A DNA stretch of 64,000 nucleotides from Mesorhizobium sp. AR10 (GTDB lineage: Bacteria; Pseudomonadota; Alphaproteobacteria; Rhizobiales; Rhizobiaceae). The DNA lies in contig NZ_CP080524.1 of assembly GCF_024746795.1 (NCBI RefSeq), forward strand, positions 1,612,001 through 1,676,000, written 5' to 3'. The notes under the pieces are model-generated. The model worked only from the letters and a program-made list of their open reading frames with translations. It did not search any database and had not been told where the DNA came from. A program made the position numbers and the translations under genes. The first letter of the stretch is position 1. The number at the start of each line of letters is the position of its first letter. Below are positions 8,032 through 16,404 of the stretch, in pieces.

Positions 8032-8751
8032 TCAGGTCCGCGCCGCGCGGTCCGGTGCCATGCCATAGTCCTCGCTGCGCTCCACCGCACGGTAGAAATC
8101 GCCAAGCTGCTTGCCGCGCTCCGGCTTGAAGACGCGACCTGCGATGACCACCGAAGCGATGCGATCGATGCGGAAGGCGCGGAAATCGTCGCGCATCTCG
8201 CACCAGGCGACCAGCGTCCACACTTTGCCCCAGAACCACAGGCCCAACGGGCGGATGTCGCGGGCGGTGCCGCGGCCGGCCTCGTCGCTATAGTCGATGG
8301 TCAGCACCTGGCGTTTCTCGACGGCACGCTCGATCAGGTCGATCGCCTCGCGCGCGGCATCGCTCACCACCCACATCGGCGTGTGGATTTCGGTGCGGGC
8401 AATGCGGTCCTTTTCGGCGTCGGGTAGCACGGCGCCGATCTTGACCAGCGCCTCTTCAGCGGCGCGTGCCATGGCGGCACCGCCGAAGGCGCGCACCATA
8501 CGGGCGCCGGCGACCAGCGCCACGATCTCGTCACGCGTGAACATCAGCGGCGGAAGGTCGAAACCCTCTCTCATCATGTAGCCGACGCCGGCCTCGCCGT
8601 CGATCGGCACCCCGGTCGACTGCAGATCGGCGATGTCGCGGTAGATGGTTCGCTCGGAAACCTCGAGCCACGTGCCCAGCTTCTGGGCGGTGACCAGACG
8701 GCCTCCGCGCAAATGCTGCACGATCTGGAAGAGCCTGTCGGCGCGGCGCAT
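8032..8751 (-). CDS. YafY-type HTH/WYL-domain transcriptional regulator
   Basis: 239 residues. The N-terminal HTH_11 domain reads RRADRLFQIVQHLRGGRLVTAQKLGTWLEVSERTIYRDIADL. The C-terminal WYL domain is recognisable as LGLWFWGKVWTLVAWCEMRDDFRAFRIDRI, where the family WYL triplet appears as LWFWGKVWTLVAW. YafY proteins bind small ligands through WYL and regulate nearby VOC, DJ-1 and oxidoreductase genes. Here a VOC gene, a DJ-1 gene and a small gene lie within 2 kb, preceded by matching palindromes, so this is the prime candidate to bind them (inference). Confidence 0.88.
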   Translation of the reverse strand: MRRADRLFQIVQHLRGGRLVTAQKLGTWLEVSERTIYRDIADLQSTGVPIDGEAGVGYMMREGFDLPPLMFTRDEIVALVAGARMVRAFGGAAMARAAEEALVKIGAVLPDAEKDRIARTEIHTPMWVVSDAAREAIDLIERAVEKRQVLTIDYSDEAGRGTARDIRPLGLWFWGKVWTLVAWCEMRDDFRAFRIDRIASVVIAGRVFKPERGKQLGDFYRAVERSEDYGMAPDRAART

Positions 8752-8777
8752 CGTATGGTTCCTCGGTGTTGTTCTTA

Positions 8778-8824
8778 TGCATGTCGTGGTCCCAAAACCG
8801 GTTCCCACTTTTGGGCGACATGCA
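8778..8824. repeat. Rhizobial-type palindromic extragenic element
   Basis: TGCATGTCG (8778-8786) pairs exactly with CGACATGCA (8816-8824), with an inner pairing CCCAAAA/TTTTGGG around CCGGTTCC. The same architecture recurs at 49510-49553. It fills the space between the WYL gene start and the stop of the gene at 8825, resembling dispersed RIME/REP-like repeats. Confidence 0.7.
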
Positions 8825-9235
8825 CTATGGTTCCAGACCTTCGCGCTTGCGCTGCGCGGCGACGAATGCCGCGCCGAAGGACAGTTTCTTGGTGGTCGGC
8901 GTTTTCGCGTCGAGCACCCGCCAGAATGGCGCAATGTCGTTCAACGTCATGCCGCGTTCGAGATCCTCGTTGGCAGCCTCGGCGACAGTGCGCAGATGAT
9001 AGCCGAGGGTGACCGGACATGTCACTTCGGCACCGTGCTCGATGGCGAGCGCGGTGCGCAGGGCACGGACATCCATGTCGACGCCCTTGGGAATTGTGCG
9101 GATGAAGTCATCGACTTGCCGTGCTGTCGGCACCAGCATCGGTTGGCCTTCGATGACATCGGCCATCGTGCGCGGCGTCGGCTTGACGGCGTGGATGCCG
9201 GGCGTGTTCAGCTTGTCATTCCAGCTTTTCACCAT
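8825..9235 (-). CDS. Conserved hypothetical protein with a possible MGMT-like wHTH
   Basis: 136 residues, ATG at 9235. The middle has FIRTIPKGVDMDVRALRTALA then TCPVTLGYHLRTVAEAA and APFWRVLD, and the end has FVAAQRKREGLEP. Order and spacing loosely recall the winged-helix DNA-binding part of O6-alkylguanine transferases and ATL proteins (IPxG, the PCHR region, then R-x-EG), but the PCHR active-site motif is missing. DNA-repair function is therefore only a suggestion. It sits between the WYL regulator and a VOC gene on the same strand. Confidence 0.6.
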   Translation of the reverse strand: MVKSWNDKLNTPGIHAVKPTPRTMADVIEGQPMLVPTARQVDDFIRTIPKGVDMDVRALRTALAIEHGAEVTCPVTLGYHLRTVAEAANEDLERGMTLNDIAPFWRVLDAKTPTTKKLSFGAAFVAAQRKREGLEP

Positions 9236-9256
9236 GCGCCTGGCTCCAATCTCACT

Positions 9257-9622
9257 TTATACAAAAAGGCTGAAACTGTTGCCGTCGGGGTCGAGGCAAT
9301 AGGCGAATGTGCCGGCTGGGATGGAGATCGCCGGCGAGACGACCTGGCCGCCATTTTGTGTCACCCGCGCCATCGCGTCTTCGATGGGCGCTGCGACCGA
9401 CAAATGAATGGTCGGCCCGGTTCCGGGTGCTGCTTGTTTTCCGGGATAGATGTGCCCGGACGCCATTCGTTCCTGGGCGGTGAACATGGCGATAGGGTTT
9501 GGACCACTCTCTTCGAGTGCCAGTTCGTTCTGCAGCACCGAGGCGTAGAAAGTCCGCGACCGGTCCATGTCAGTGACCGGTATCTCGAACCATGCCGATG
9601 CTTTTGCGGGAATGAAGGTCAT
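9257..9622 (-). CDS. VOC family protein (glyoxalase/bleomycin-resistance fold)
   Basis: 121 residues, two beta-alpha-beta-beta-beta modules. AWFEIPVTDMDRSRTFYASVL opens the first, and DPDGNSFSLFV closes the second with a typical DPxGN turn. The usual metal ligands (His, Glu) are not clearly conserved, as in many lactoylglutathione-lyase-like proteins of unknown substrate. Its 5' region has AGGAGAG as RBS and the 26-bp palindrome at 9658-9683. Confidence 0.82.
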   Translation of the reverse strand: MTFIPAKASAWFEIPVTDMDRSRTFYASVLQNELALEESGPNPIAMFTAQERMASGHIYPGKQAAPGTGPTIHLSVAAPIEDAMARVTQNGGQVVSPAISIPAGTFAYCLDPDGNSFSLFV

Positions 9623-9657
9623 ATCTCTCTCCTGACACCGCTGCACTATCGCATGCT

Positions 9658-9683
9658 GCTCCTGACACCATACTGTCAGGAGC
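9658..9683. promoter_or_regulatory. Perfect 10-bp inverted repeat, candidate YafY operator
   Basis: GCTCCTGACA (9658-9667) and TGTCAGGAGC (9674-9683) are exact complements with a 6-nt centre. Read on minus, the right half-site is followed by 8 nt and then GATAGTGC, exactly as in the copy at 10561-10584. The stop codon of the DJ-1 gene lies inside the element. A third half-site (CTCCTGACA, 9629-9637) overlaps the VOC gene RBS. Confidence 0.65.
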
Positions 9684-10266
9684 CTTCAGCATACTCCTTG
9701 GCGAACAACGCACGCATCTGCGCGAGATCGCTGCCTCTTTCGGGATAGAGCGTCTTCAAATAAGCCAGCGCGAACGTGCCAGGAGCCGAGCCAGGCGCGG
9801 AAACGACGCGACCGTCGGCCACGGCATAGGGCACGTCCTGATAGTTCTCGGCGCCAACGTAGCCTGCCTCGTTTTCGTTGATCCAGTCGCGACCGTTGCT
9901 GGTGTGTTTGACCTTGTCGAACAGGCCGGCGCGAGCCAGCGCCAGCGTGCCGGCGCAGATGCCGCCGACCACGCCGCCGCGGGTTGCAACCGCTGTCAGT
10001 AATCCGGACACGTCCGGTGGCGCATCGCTGGTCCACTGGTCGGAGCCGATGACCGCCACAGCGTCGAGATCGGCATTCTCCTCGGCCTCGGCGGAGCGAT
10101 CGGGCGTCAGCCTGAAGCCGCTGGCCGAGGTCACCTGCTTGCCGTCCGGCGTCAGCGACACGGTGCGAGCACCGAACCATTCGACTGCCGACGCCGCCAG
10201 CAAGCCGTACTCCCAGTCGGCGAAGCGATCGATGAAAAGCACACCGATGACCTTCTGTTCAGGCAT
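9676..10266 (-). CDS. DJ-1/PfpI (type 1 glutamine amidotransferase-like) protein
   Basis: 196 residues. The nucleophile elbow GGVVGGICAGTLAL gives Cys104, and VLFIDRFADWEYGLLAAS opens the fold with the conserved acidic helix. Family members include glyoxalase III/deglycases and regulators of the AraC-associated type. It resembles the YdeA/YoaZ subgroup that is often linked with YafY-type regulators. The end overlaps the palindrome before the VOC gene, so the two may be separately controlled by the same factor. Confidence 0.85.
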   Translation of the reverse strand: MPEQKVIGVLFIDRFADWEYGLLAASAVEWFGARTVSLTPDGKQVTSASGFRLTPDRSAEAEENADLDAVAVIGSDQWTSDAPPDVSGLLTAVATRGGVVGGICAGTLALARAGLFDKVKHTSNGRDWINENEAGYVGAENYQDVPYAVADGRVVSAPGSAPGTFALAYLKTLYPERGSDLAQMRALFAKEYAEGS

Positions 10267-10350
10267 ATGCTCGCTCCATCCTCGTGCACGCCGGACCTGT
10301 TATCTGGGTGCTGCGACGCCCGCATCCAACTGTTGCGGGCAAAAATCACC

Positions 10351-10518
10351 TCAATTGCCGCGGATGTGGCGGCCGTCATACATATCCGGCCAGCCGATGT
10401 CCTTGCGGATGTCCGCCGGCAGTGAGTTCATGAAACGCTGTGTGCGGATTTCGTTGCGCATCGTCCGGATCTTGCCGACGTAGTGCTGTACGCTGCTCAG
10501 GATCGTAAAACCGTTCAT
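10351..10518 (-). CDS. Small DUF1127-like protein
   Basis: 55 residues with AGGAGAG eight bases before the ATG at 10518. The C-terminal half, TQRFMNSLPADIRKDIGWPDMYDGR, follows the DUF1127/YjiS layout (helix, then LPxDIRKDIGWPD). A perfect palindrome lies 43 bp upstream, matched to that before the VOC gene, so the small protein probably belongs to the same regulon. Biochemical role unknown. Confidence 0.72.
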   Translation of the reverse strand: MNGFTILSSVQHYVGKIRTMRNEIRTQRFMNSLPADIRKDIGWPDMYDGRHIRGN

Positions 10519-10560
10519 GACGACTCTCCTCTTTTCCGATGGAGGCACTATCTCACACCC

Positions 10561-10584
10561 CTCCTGACAGCAGTCTGTCAGGAG
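10561..10584. promoter_or_regulatory. Perfect 10-bp inverted repeat, second copy of the candidate YafY operator
   Basis: CTCCTGACAG (10561-10570) and CTGTCAGGAG (10575-10584) with a 4-nt centre. On minus the right half is followed by 8 nt and GATAGTGC, matching the module at 9658 base for base in its conserved parts. Confidence 0.65.
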
Positions 10585-10797
10585 CTTTCAGGACTTTTGG
10601 CGAGCCTTGCCGCTCGTGCCAGCGTTGCGTTTGAGGAGCGCCGATTGTTCACTAGGAGTGACGGCTAAGGTGAAGGTCGTTCAGCTTCCAGCGACAGACT
10701 GTCGGCGTTTGCGGCCTTCAGCGACAGGGTCGGGGTTCTGATATGGAGGAAGAACAATTTTCGAGAGAGAACAGGTCCACGACCTGGGGAGACGACC

Positions 10798-11751
10798 ATG
10801 AGCCTGCAACTGACAGGAATTCACCATCTGACGGCAATCACCGCGAATGCCCCCGGAAACCTTCGCTTCTACACGAAGACCTTGGGCCTGCGGCTGGTCA
10901 AGAAGACGGTGAACCAGGACGACACATCAGCCTATCACCTTTTCTACGCCGATGGAGAGGCGACACCGGGCACCGACCTTACCTTCTTCGATTGGCCGGT
11001 TGGACGCGAACGGCGCGGCACCCACAGCATCATCCGGACAGGCCTGCGGGTCGGCAGCCACGAAAGTCTTGCCTGGTGGAAGCAGCGCCTGGCCGGCGAG
11101 GGCATCGCGACCGAAGAGATCGGCGACATCGGCGGCTACCTGTCGCTTGATTTCGAAGACCCCGAGGGTCAGCGCCTTCGCCTTGTCAGCGATGGCGGCA
11201 AGGGCGACAGCCGCCCCTGGGCGCAAAGCCCGGTCCCAGCCGAGCACCAGATACGCGGGCTCGGGCCCATCGTCATCAGCGTTCCCGACATCACCAACAC
11301 CGAAGCGGTGGTGACCCGGGTGATGAACATGCGCAAAGTGCGGGACTATGCCTCACCGGACGGTCAAGGTCAGGTTCATGTCTTCGAGATGGGAGAAGGC
11401 GGGCCGGCTGCGGAACTTCATGTCGCGGTGCAGCCTGGCCTTGCACCGGCCAGGCAAGGGGCGGGTGCGGTCCACCACGTTGCATTCCGGGCTCCGGACC
11501 AGGAAACGCTGCATCAATGGACAGCGCGGTTGGCCGAGTTTCGCCTGCCGTCAAGCGGCGAGGTCGAACGCTACTATTTCCGCTCGCTCTATTTCCGTGA
11601 GCCGAACGGCATATTGTTCGAGATTGCAACCGACGGACCGGGCTTCACAGCCGACGAGCCGCTGGAGACGCTGGGCGAGAGACTGGCCCTGCCACCTTTC
11701 CTCGAACCGAAGCGGGCGTCGATCGAGGCCGGCCTCAAGACGCTGGCATAG
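10798..11751 (+). CDS. Ring-cleaving dioxygenase-like VOC protein (MhqA/MhqO type)
   Basis: 317 residues with two VOC units: [36 protein letters not shown] at the N-terminus, and [10 protein letters not shown] with [18 protein letters not shown] in the second unit. The His, His and Glu ligands expected of a metal site are present. MhqA/MhqO homologues are associated with hydroquinone and electrophile resistance. The start is an ATG after GGGGAGACGACC. Adjacent to the YafY/VOC cluster but on the opposite strand. Confidence 0.88.
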   Translation: MSLQLTGIHHLTAITANAPGNLRFYTKTLGLRLVKKTVNQDDTSAYHLFYADGEATPGTDLTFFDWPVGRERRGTHSIIRTGLRVGSHESLAWWKQRLAGEGIATEEIGDIGGYLSLDFEDPEGQRLRLVSDGGKGDSRPWAQSPVPAEHQIRGLGPIVISVPDITNTEAVVTRVMNMRKVRDYASPDGQGQVHVFEMGEGGPAAELHVAVQPGLAPARQGAGAVHHVAFRAPDQETLHQWTARLAEFRLPSSGEVERYYFRSLYFREPNGILFEIATDGPGFTADEPLETLGERLALPPFLEPKRASIEAGLKTLA

Positions 11752-11815
11752 TGGCCCACAGCCCTGGCCGGCTGGCAGCGGGCCGCGGATGAAATAACGG
11801 AGCGCTTTGACAGCG

Positions 11816-11935
11816 GGCCGGGATGCTGGTCAAAAAGCGGCATGTCGAAACGCCTCACGCACCCGATCAGCCCATGACGGTCGGCCGGCTCATCAAGCCG
11901 GCCGGCTGGGCCGGAATGGCACAGAGGTCTGATGC
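11816..11935 (+). repeat. Left copy of a partial direct duplication (start of the GT39-like gene)
   Basis: Sequence around 11816-11935 resembles 13424-13554: both contain GATGCTGGTCAAA, CGGCATGTCGAAAC and a stretch encoding LIKP-GW-G--(Q/K)RSD. At protein level MTVGRLIKPAGWAGMAQRSD matches MMVIQLIKPLGWPGLKRRSD. The 5' end of the large gene thus appears to be a diverged copy of the start of the small gene at 13432. Confidence 0.6.
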
Positions 11936-13364
11936 CAGGACGCTGGCCGTTTTGTTGCTGGTGGCGATCTCGGCATCGCTTGCCTTTTACAACATCGACT
12001 TCCCGCTCGGCGTCCAGCCGGACGAGCCCCGCAAAGTGCTGTTTGCCGCGGGGCAGCACCACAATTACGCGCATCCTCCTTTGATGATCGTGTTGGCCCG
12101 GGTCGCCGCATGGCTTTCCGGTGCTTCCAATGAGCATGGCTTTCTGCTGGCCGGCCGGAGCGTCAGCGCCTTGGCCTGTGTCGGGGCAAGCGTCCTCTTC
12201 TATCTCGTTCTGCGACGATACGCGGACGACCTCAACGCCTTTCTGTGGACCTGTGTTTTCGCGGTGTCGCCGGCCATCGCGGTTCACGCGCACTATTTCA
12301 AGGAAGATGCGGTCCTGATCTTCGCCATCTGCGTCGGGCTGCATGCACTGGTGCGGTTGAAGGAGCAGGCAACCACATTCAATCTTCTCTACTTCGGATT
12401 TGCGCTAGGGCTCGCCGTAGCGGCGAAATATGTGGGCGCCGTGAACAGCCTCGGTCTCTTCATCGTGGCGATCGTCTACTGCAGACTTGACCCCAGACAA
12501 GGCATCATCATTGCCGCCACGGACGTGCTCACCATCGTCGCGATATTCGGCGTGTCGCTTTTGACTGAAGCCGGAAGCGGGCTTTCAACCGTGATCAAAG
12601 GCCTCGTCGAGGAACTGAAGCACGCTGAACGGGGTCACGATCTCAAGGAATGGTTCTGGGACGGCTATGGGCTTACACACTTTCGCTACCATCTGATCCC
12701 CAGTCTCACCGGACCGACGGCGGCTATCGCGCTAGGGGCGATCGCCATGGCCATCTTCGCCGACCGGAACAAACATGTCGCTGCCTATGCGGGCGCGGCT
12801 TTTCTCTGGCTCTTCCTGCTCGAACTGTCGCCGCTCAAACTGGTCGGCTTCATGCGCTACGTTTTGCCGGTTGTTGTCTATCTCCTGCTGGCGGCTGGCA
12901 TCGCCTGTTCCAGGGCGATTGCGCCCCGAAGCCGCTTGGTCGGCGCCGGACTTGGGCTTGTCGCCATCATCGCGAGCGCCAATGCCGGCACTGCCTATGT
13001 CGCGAACATGGACTGGCAAAACGATACCCGCTTTGCAGCAATGCGCTTCCTTGAAAAGCAAGGCGTCACACGTTTCGCGGTGGATTATCCAATGGGAGAG
13101 CCGGCACCGAAAACCGAGGACTATCGTGACCTTTCGTCAGTCGGCTACCTCGTATCGCTGAAATTTCAACGATACCTGCGTGGCGGAGAGTTGAGAGAGC
13201 AGGATCCGAGGATATATGACCTTGCCGGCATGTTCCGTTGCCTCGATGGCCATATCGCGGCGCAATTCTCGAAACCATACGGTGACTATGGCTATGTCGC
13301 GCCTACGGTTAGGATCTACGATCTGCGGGCTGCGCGATCCTGCATCCCGCAGAGCGGCCCCTAG
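11823..13364 (+). CDS. Polytopic membrane protein, glycosyltransferase family 39-like
   Basis: 513 residues with about ten hydrophobic segments. After the first segment comes FPLGVQPDEPRKVLFA, where the D-E pair matches the catalytic loop of GT39/ArnT-like mannosyl- or aminoarabinose transferases that use lipid-linked sugars. The next loop has HNYAHPPLMIV, also a family feature (HPPL). A C-terminal periplasmic part follows after about 400. The first 35-40 residues look like a remnant of the small membrane gene at 13432; Met at 11874 or 11916 are alternative starts. The acceptor is unknown. Confidence 0.72.
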   Translation: MLVKKRHVETPHAPDQPMTVGRLIKPAGWAGMAQRSDARTLAVLLLVAISASLAFYNIDFPLGVQPDEPRKVLFAAGQHHNYAHPPLMIVLARVAAWLSGASNEHGFLLAGRSVSALACVGASVLFYLVLRRYADDLNAFLWTCVFAVSPAIAVHAHYFKEDAVLIFAICVGLHALVRLKEQATTFNLLYFGFALGLAVAAKYVGAVNSLGLFIVAIVYCRLDPRQGIIIAATDVLTIVAIFGVSLLTEAGSGLSTVIKGLVEELKHAERGHDLKEWFWDGYGLTHFRYHLIPSLTGPTAAIALGAIAMAIFADRNKHVAAYAGAAFLWLFLLELSPLKLVGFMRYVLPVVVYLLLAAGIACSRAIAPRSRLVGAGLGLVAIIASANAGTAYVANMDWQNDTRFAAMRFLEKQGVTRFAVDYPMGEPAPKTEDYRDLSSVGYLVSLKFQRYLRGGELREQDPRIYDLAGMFRCLDGHIAAQFSKPYGDYGYVAPTVRIYDLRAARSCIPQSGP

Positions 13365-13431
13365 GCTCCCTGCAAGGTATGGGACGTCCTGGCTGCGGCG
13401 TTGTTCTGGAAGCAGGTTTTGACAGCCGGCC

Positions 13432-13614
13432 ATGATGCTGGTCAAAGGCGGCATGTCGAAACTCCTCGCGCTCGTCATCATCGCCATGATGGTCATCCAG
13501 CTGATCAAGCCGCTCGGCTGGCCGGGGCTGAAGCGGCGCAGCGATTTCTGGAAGCTGGCGCTGCTGGCCATGGCGGCGATTTCGATCACGGCGGTGCTGG
13601 GGCATTGGACATAG
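13432..13614 (+). CDS. Small inner-membrane protein, unknown function
   Basis: 60 residues with two hydrophobic stretches, LLALVIIAMMVIQLI and FWKLALLAMAAISITAVLG, separated by KPLGWPGLKRRSD. The second Met or the ATG at 13453 (MSKLLALV) may be the true start. It is followed by the convergent SGNH hydrolase. I recognise the LIKPLGWPGLKRR pattern as typical of short rhizobial membrane proteins, without known function. Confidence 0.62.
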   Translation: MMLVKGGMSKLLALVIIAMMVIQLIKPLGWPGLKRRSDFWKLALLAMAAISITAVLGHWT

Positions 13615-13636
13615 GTTGGAGCCGGCCTTCCGCCTG

Positions 13637-14365
13637 CTACGCGGGATGTTGCTCACCCAGTACCAGCCTGACGAGATGCTCCGCCCAGGCCCGGTAGCCG
13701 GCCTCCGAGGCATGAAATCCGTCCGACGCAAAACCGGCCTCGGGGTCGGTGATCGGCAGGCGTGGTGCCGGCACCGCGCCGCGCTCGAAGCAAAGGCGCT
13801 CGCCCATCCGGTTCATCTCGACGGCACGGATTTCCAGGATCTTGCCGAGCAGCGGCGGCATTGCCGGCGCCCGGGTGAATTCCAGCACCGGCGACCACAC
13901 GACGCGCGCCTCCGGCCATTTGGCGCGCAGCGCGTAGAGCAGGCCGCCAAACTCCTTCTTGAAGCGCGGCACCGAATGAAAATTCTTGGCGTCATTGGTG
14001 CCGATGGCAAGCACGATATGCGTCCACGGATCGGCCGACAGGTTGGGTAACACGTGGTCGCGGATCTGGCCTGAGGTTGCCGAATTGAAGCCGGCCGCCC
14101 GCCAGCGCACGGCGCGGTCGGTGCGTTGCGAAATCAGATCGGCCAGCTGCGCGGCGAGCCCGTTCTCGGAATTGCCGATGCCGACAGAGGCGGCGGAGGA
14201 ATCGCCCAACACAAGAAGCGAGACCGCCGGCGTCTTGCCGGCGAGATCGTGCATGACCGGACCTTGCGCCGGCAGCATGCGCGTGGTGCGGCGGCGCACG
14301 CCAAGCCCCTGCCAGATGTAAACCGGGAAGGCGAGCCAGGTGAGGAGGACGAAAAGGCGCTGCAT
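13637..14365 (-). CDS. SGNH/GDSL-family hydrolase
   Basis: 242 residues. An N-terminal hydrophobic segment (RLFVLLTWLAFPVYIW) may anchor or export it. Block I is LLVLGDSSAAS (Ser56), block III is IGTNDAKNF, and block V is SDGFHASEAGY, which supplies Asp and His, so the catalytic set is complete. The family hydrolyses esters or acetyl groups on lipids and polysaccharides. The ATG at 14365 is preferred because the upstream extension lies in the 3' part of the neighbouring DUF899 gene region. Confidence 0.85.
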   Translation of the reverse strand: MQRLFVLLTWLAFPVYIWQGLGVRRRTTRMLPAQGPVMHDLAGKTPAVSLLVLGDSSAASVGIGNSENGLAAQLADLISQRTDRAVRWRAAGFNSATSGQIRDHVLPNLSADPWTHIVLAIGTNDAKNFHSVPRFKKEFGGLLYALRAKWPEARVVWSPVLEFTRAPAMPPLLGKILEIRAVEMNRMGERLCFERGAVPAPRLPITDPEAGFASDGFHASEAGYRAWAEHLVRLVLGEQHPA

Positions 14366-14426
14366 TATACCAGCCTTTAGCGCATGTGGGGCCGCAGGTG
14401 AACGACGCAGTGGCTGCCTTTTCACG

Positions 14427-15164
14427 TCAGCTGCAACAGTTCTCCCGTTCCGACGTGTCTGCGTACTCGTCGTGCAGCCGCACCCAGTCCATCAGGCCAC
14501 GATAGGGGCCGGTTTCGTTACGACCCTTCGGCGTCATGTCGAGATAGTGGTAGGCGCCGATCAGCGGGTCGCCGCCGCGCGCGCGTGTCATGAAGGTCAG
14601 GAAGATGTCGCCGGCCTCATCCCGGTAGAACACGCTGGCGCCGGGCAGGTCCTTCGACTTCAGGGCGCGCTGTTCGAAATTGTAGACGGTGTCGCCCGAC
14701 GCAATCTGCTTGTCGGTGAAGGAAACCTGCATGTCGAAGTTGAAGTCCGAGGCGTAGGACGACACCCAGTCAAATTTCCAGCCCATGCGCTGCTTGTACG
14801 GGAGCAGTTCGGCCAGCGGCGCGCGAGAGATCACGACCAGCGATACATCGTGATGCCTGAGATGCTGGTTGGCGCCGTCAATGTGATCGGCGAGAAACGA
14901 ACAGCCCTCGCAGCGGTAATCGACACCCGGCCCGAACATGAAGTGGTAGACGATCAGCTGACTTTTGCTTTTGAACAGGTCGGCCAGTTTCTTCGGCCCC
15001 TGCTCGGTCTCGAAAACATAATCCTTCCTGATCTTCAGCCAGGGCAATTCGCGCCGCTCCGCGGCGATGCGGTCACGAAACCGCGTCAATTCCTTCTCGC
15101 GCGCCAGATGCGATTTGTGTGCTTCAAACCAGTCTTCCCGGGAAACGGCCTTGTTGTTCGACAT
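14427..15164 (-). CDS. DUF899 (thioredoxin-like) family protein
   Basis: 245 residues. Core motifs of DUF899 are present: REKELTRFRDRIAAERRELPW, FKSKSQLIVYHFMFGP, and the CxxC-like YRCEGCSFLADHIDGA, plus a late YHYLDMTPKGRNE. The family is predicted to have a thioredoxin fold, with redox activity inferred from the CEGC pair. It starts 130 bp from the fbaB stop and has a GGAGCAGATTC RBS region. Substrate unknown. Confidence 0.85.
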   Translation of the reverse strand: MSNNKAVSREDWFEAHKSHLAREKELTRFRDRIAAERRELPWLKIRKDYVFETEQGPKKLADLFKSKSQLIVYHFMFGPGVDYRCEGCSFLADHIDGANQHLRHHDVSLVVISRAPLAELLPYKQRMGWKFDWVSSYASDFNFDMQVSFTDKQIASGDTVYNFEQRALKSKDLPGASVFYRDEAGDIFLTFMTRARGGDPLIGAYHYLDMTPKGRNETGPYRGLMDWVRLHDEYADTSERENCCS

Positions 15165-15293
15165 GAATCTGCTCCTCTTCGAACCCAAGGACGTTCGGGC
15201 TCGACGCAAGCCGACACGACCGTCGCTTTTTTGGAGCGATTTTCAGGGCACACAAAATCCGGCCACACGGATCCGGACGCCGCAGATTTCCGG

Positions 15294-16319
15294 TCAGGCC
15301 GCTTGTTCCAGGCTCGCCTGCCATTTCCCAAGTGCTGCCAGATGGTTCATGCGGGCGCGATGGGCAAAGGCGGCCTGGCCGGCGGCGACGTTTGCCGCCT
15401 TGCCGCTCCACGCCTTCTGCGGTGCTGCCTGCAAGGCGCGGCCGTAGGAGAAGGTCAGCTTCCATGGATGCGGGCCGATGGCGTTGATGGCATTGAGGTT
15501 GGCTGTCGCTTCCTCGTCCGATTGTCCGCCAGAGAGGAAGGCGATGCCCGGTACTGCTGACGGCACCGTCTCGCGGAACAGCTTGATCGTCCTTTCGGCG
15601 ACTTCCTCGGGGCTGCTCACCTTACCCGATTTCTTGCCGGCGAGGACCATGTTCGGCTTCAGGATCGTGCCTTCCAGCACAACGCGGGCGGCGTAGAGCT
15701 CGGTGTAGAGTTTCGTCAGCGTCGCCTTCGAGATCTCGTAGCAGGTGTCGATGTCGTGGGCGCCGTCCATCAGCACCTCTGGCTCGACGATCGGCACGAT
15801 GCCGGCCTCCTGGCAGAGTGCTGCATAGCGGGCGAGCGCATGGGCGTTCGAGCCGATCGAGGTGGCGGATGGCACGCCCTTGCCTGTGTCGATGTCGATC
15901 ACCGCGCGCCATTTGGCGAAGCGGGCGCCGAGCTTGTAGTAGTCGGCGAGGCGTTCGCGCAGGCCGTCGAGGCCTTCGGTAATGGTGTCGCCAGGAAAGC
16001 CGGCCAGCGGCTTGGCGCCGGCGTCGACCTTGATGCCGGGGATGGCGCCGGCCGCCTTGATGATGTCGACCAGCGGCGTGCCGTCAGCCGCCTTCTGGCG
16101 GATGGTCTCATCGTAGAGGATGACGCCGGAGATGTATCTGGTCATCGCGTCGGAAGCGCGGAACATCATCTCGCGATAGTCGCGACGGCTGTCGGCGGTG
16201 GATTCGACGCCGATGACGTCGAAACGCTTCTTGATGGTGCCGGAGCTTTCGTCGGCGGCCAGCAGGCCCTTGCCATCGGCCACGATCGCGGCGGCAATGT
16301 CTTCGAGACGTTCGCTCAT
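15294..16319 (-). CDS. fbaB: Class I fructose-bisphosphate aldolase
   Basis: 341 residues. GKGLLAADESSGTIKKRF is the class I signature near the N-terminus, and the Schiff-base lysine is Lys221 in GTILKPNMVL, with Glu179 in IVPIVEPEV. The enzyme splits fructose 1,6-bisphosphate to two triose phosphates in the cytoplasm, or runs in reverse for gluconeogenesis. The ATG at 16319 has AGGAGAAG upstream. Lies 85 bp downstream of pgk in the same direction; in Sinorhizobium these genes form a comparable cluster. Confidence 0.93.
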   Translation of the reverse strand: MSERLEDIAAAIVADGKGLLAADESSGTIKKRFDVIGVESTADSRRDYREMMFRASDAMTRYISGVILYDETIRQKAADGTPLVDIIKAAGAIPGIKVDAGAKPLAGFPGDTITEGLDGLRERLADYYKLGARFAKWRAVIDIDTGKGVPSATSIGSNAHALARYAALCQEAGIVPIVEPEVLMDGAHDIDTCYEISKATLTKLYTELYAARVVLEGTILKPNMVLAGKKSGKVSSPEEVAERTIKLFRETVPSAVPGIAFLSGGQSDEEATANLNAINAIGPHPWKLTFSYGRALQAAPQKAWSGKAANVAAGQAAFAHRARMNHLAALGKWQASLEQAA

Positions 16320-16404
16320 TCTGCTTCTCCTGAAACGGTTGTTCCGCGCCTGGCAGAACACTACCGCCAAAGGAATGGCGCCGGAAAGCGTGAATCGCCT
16401 TGCC

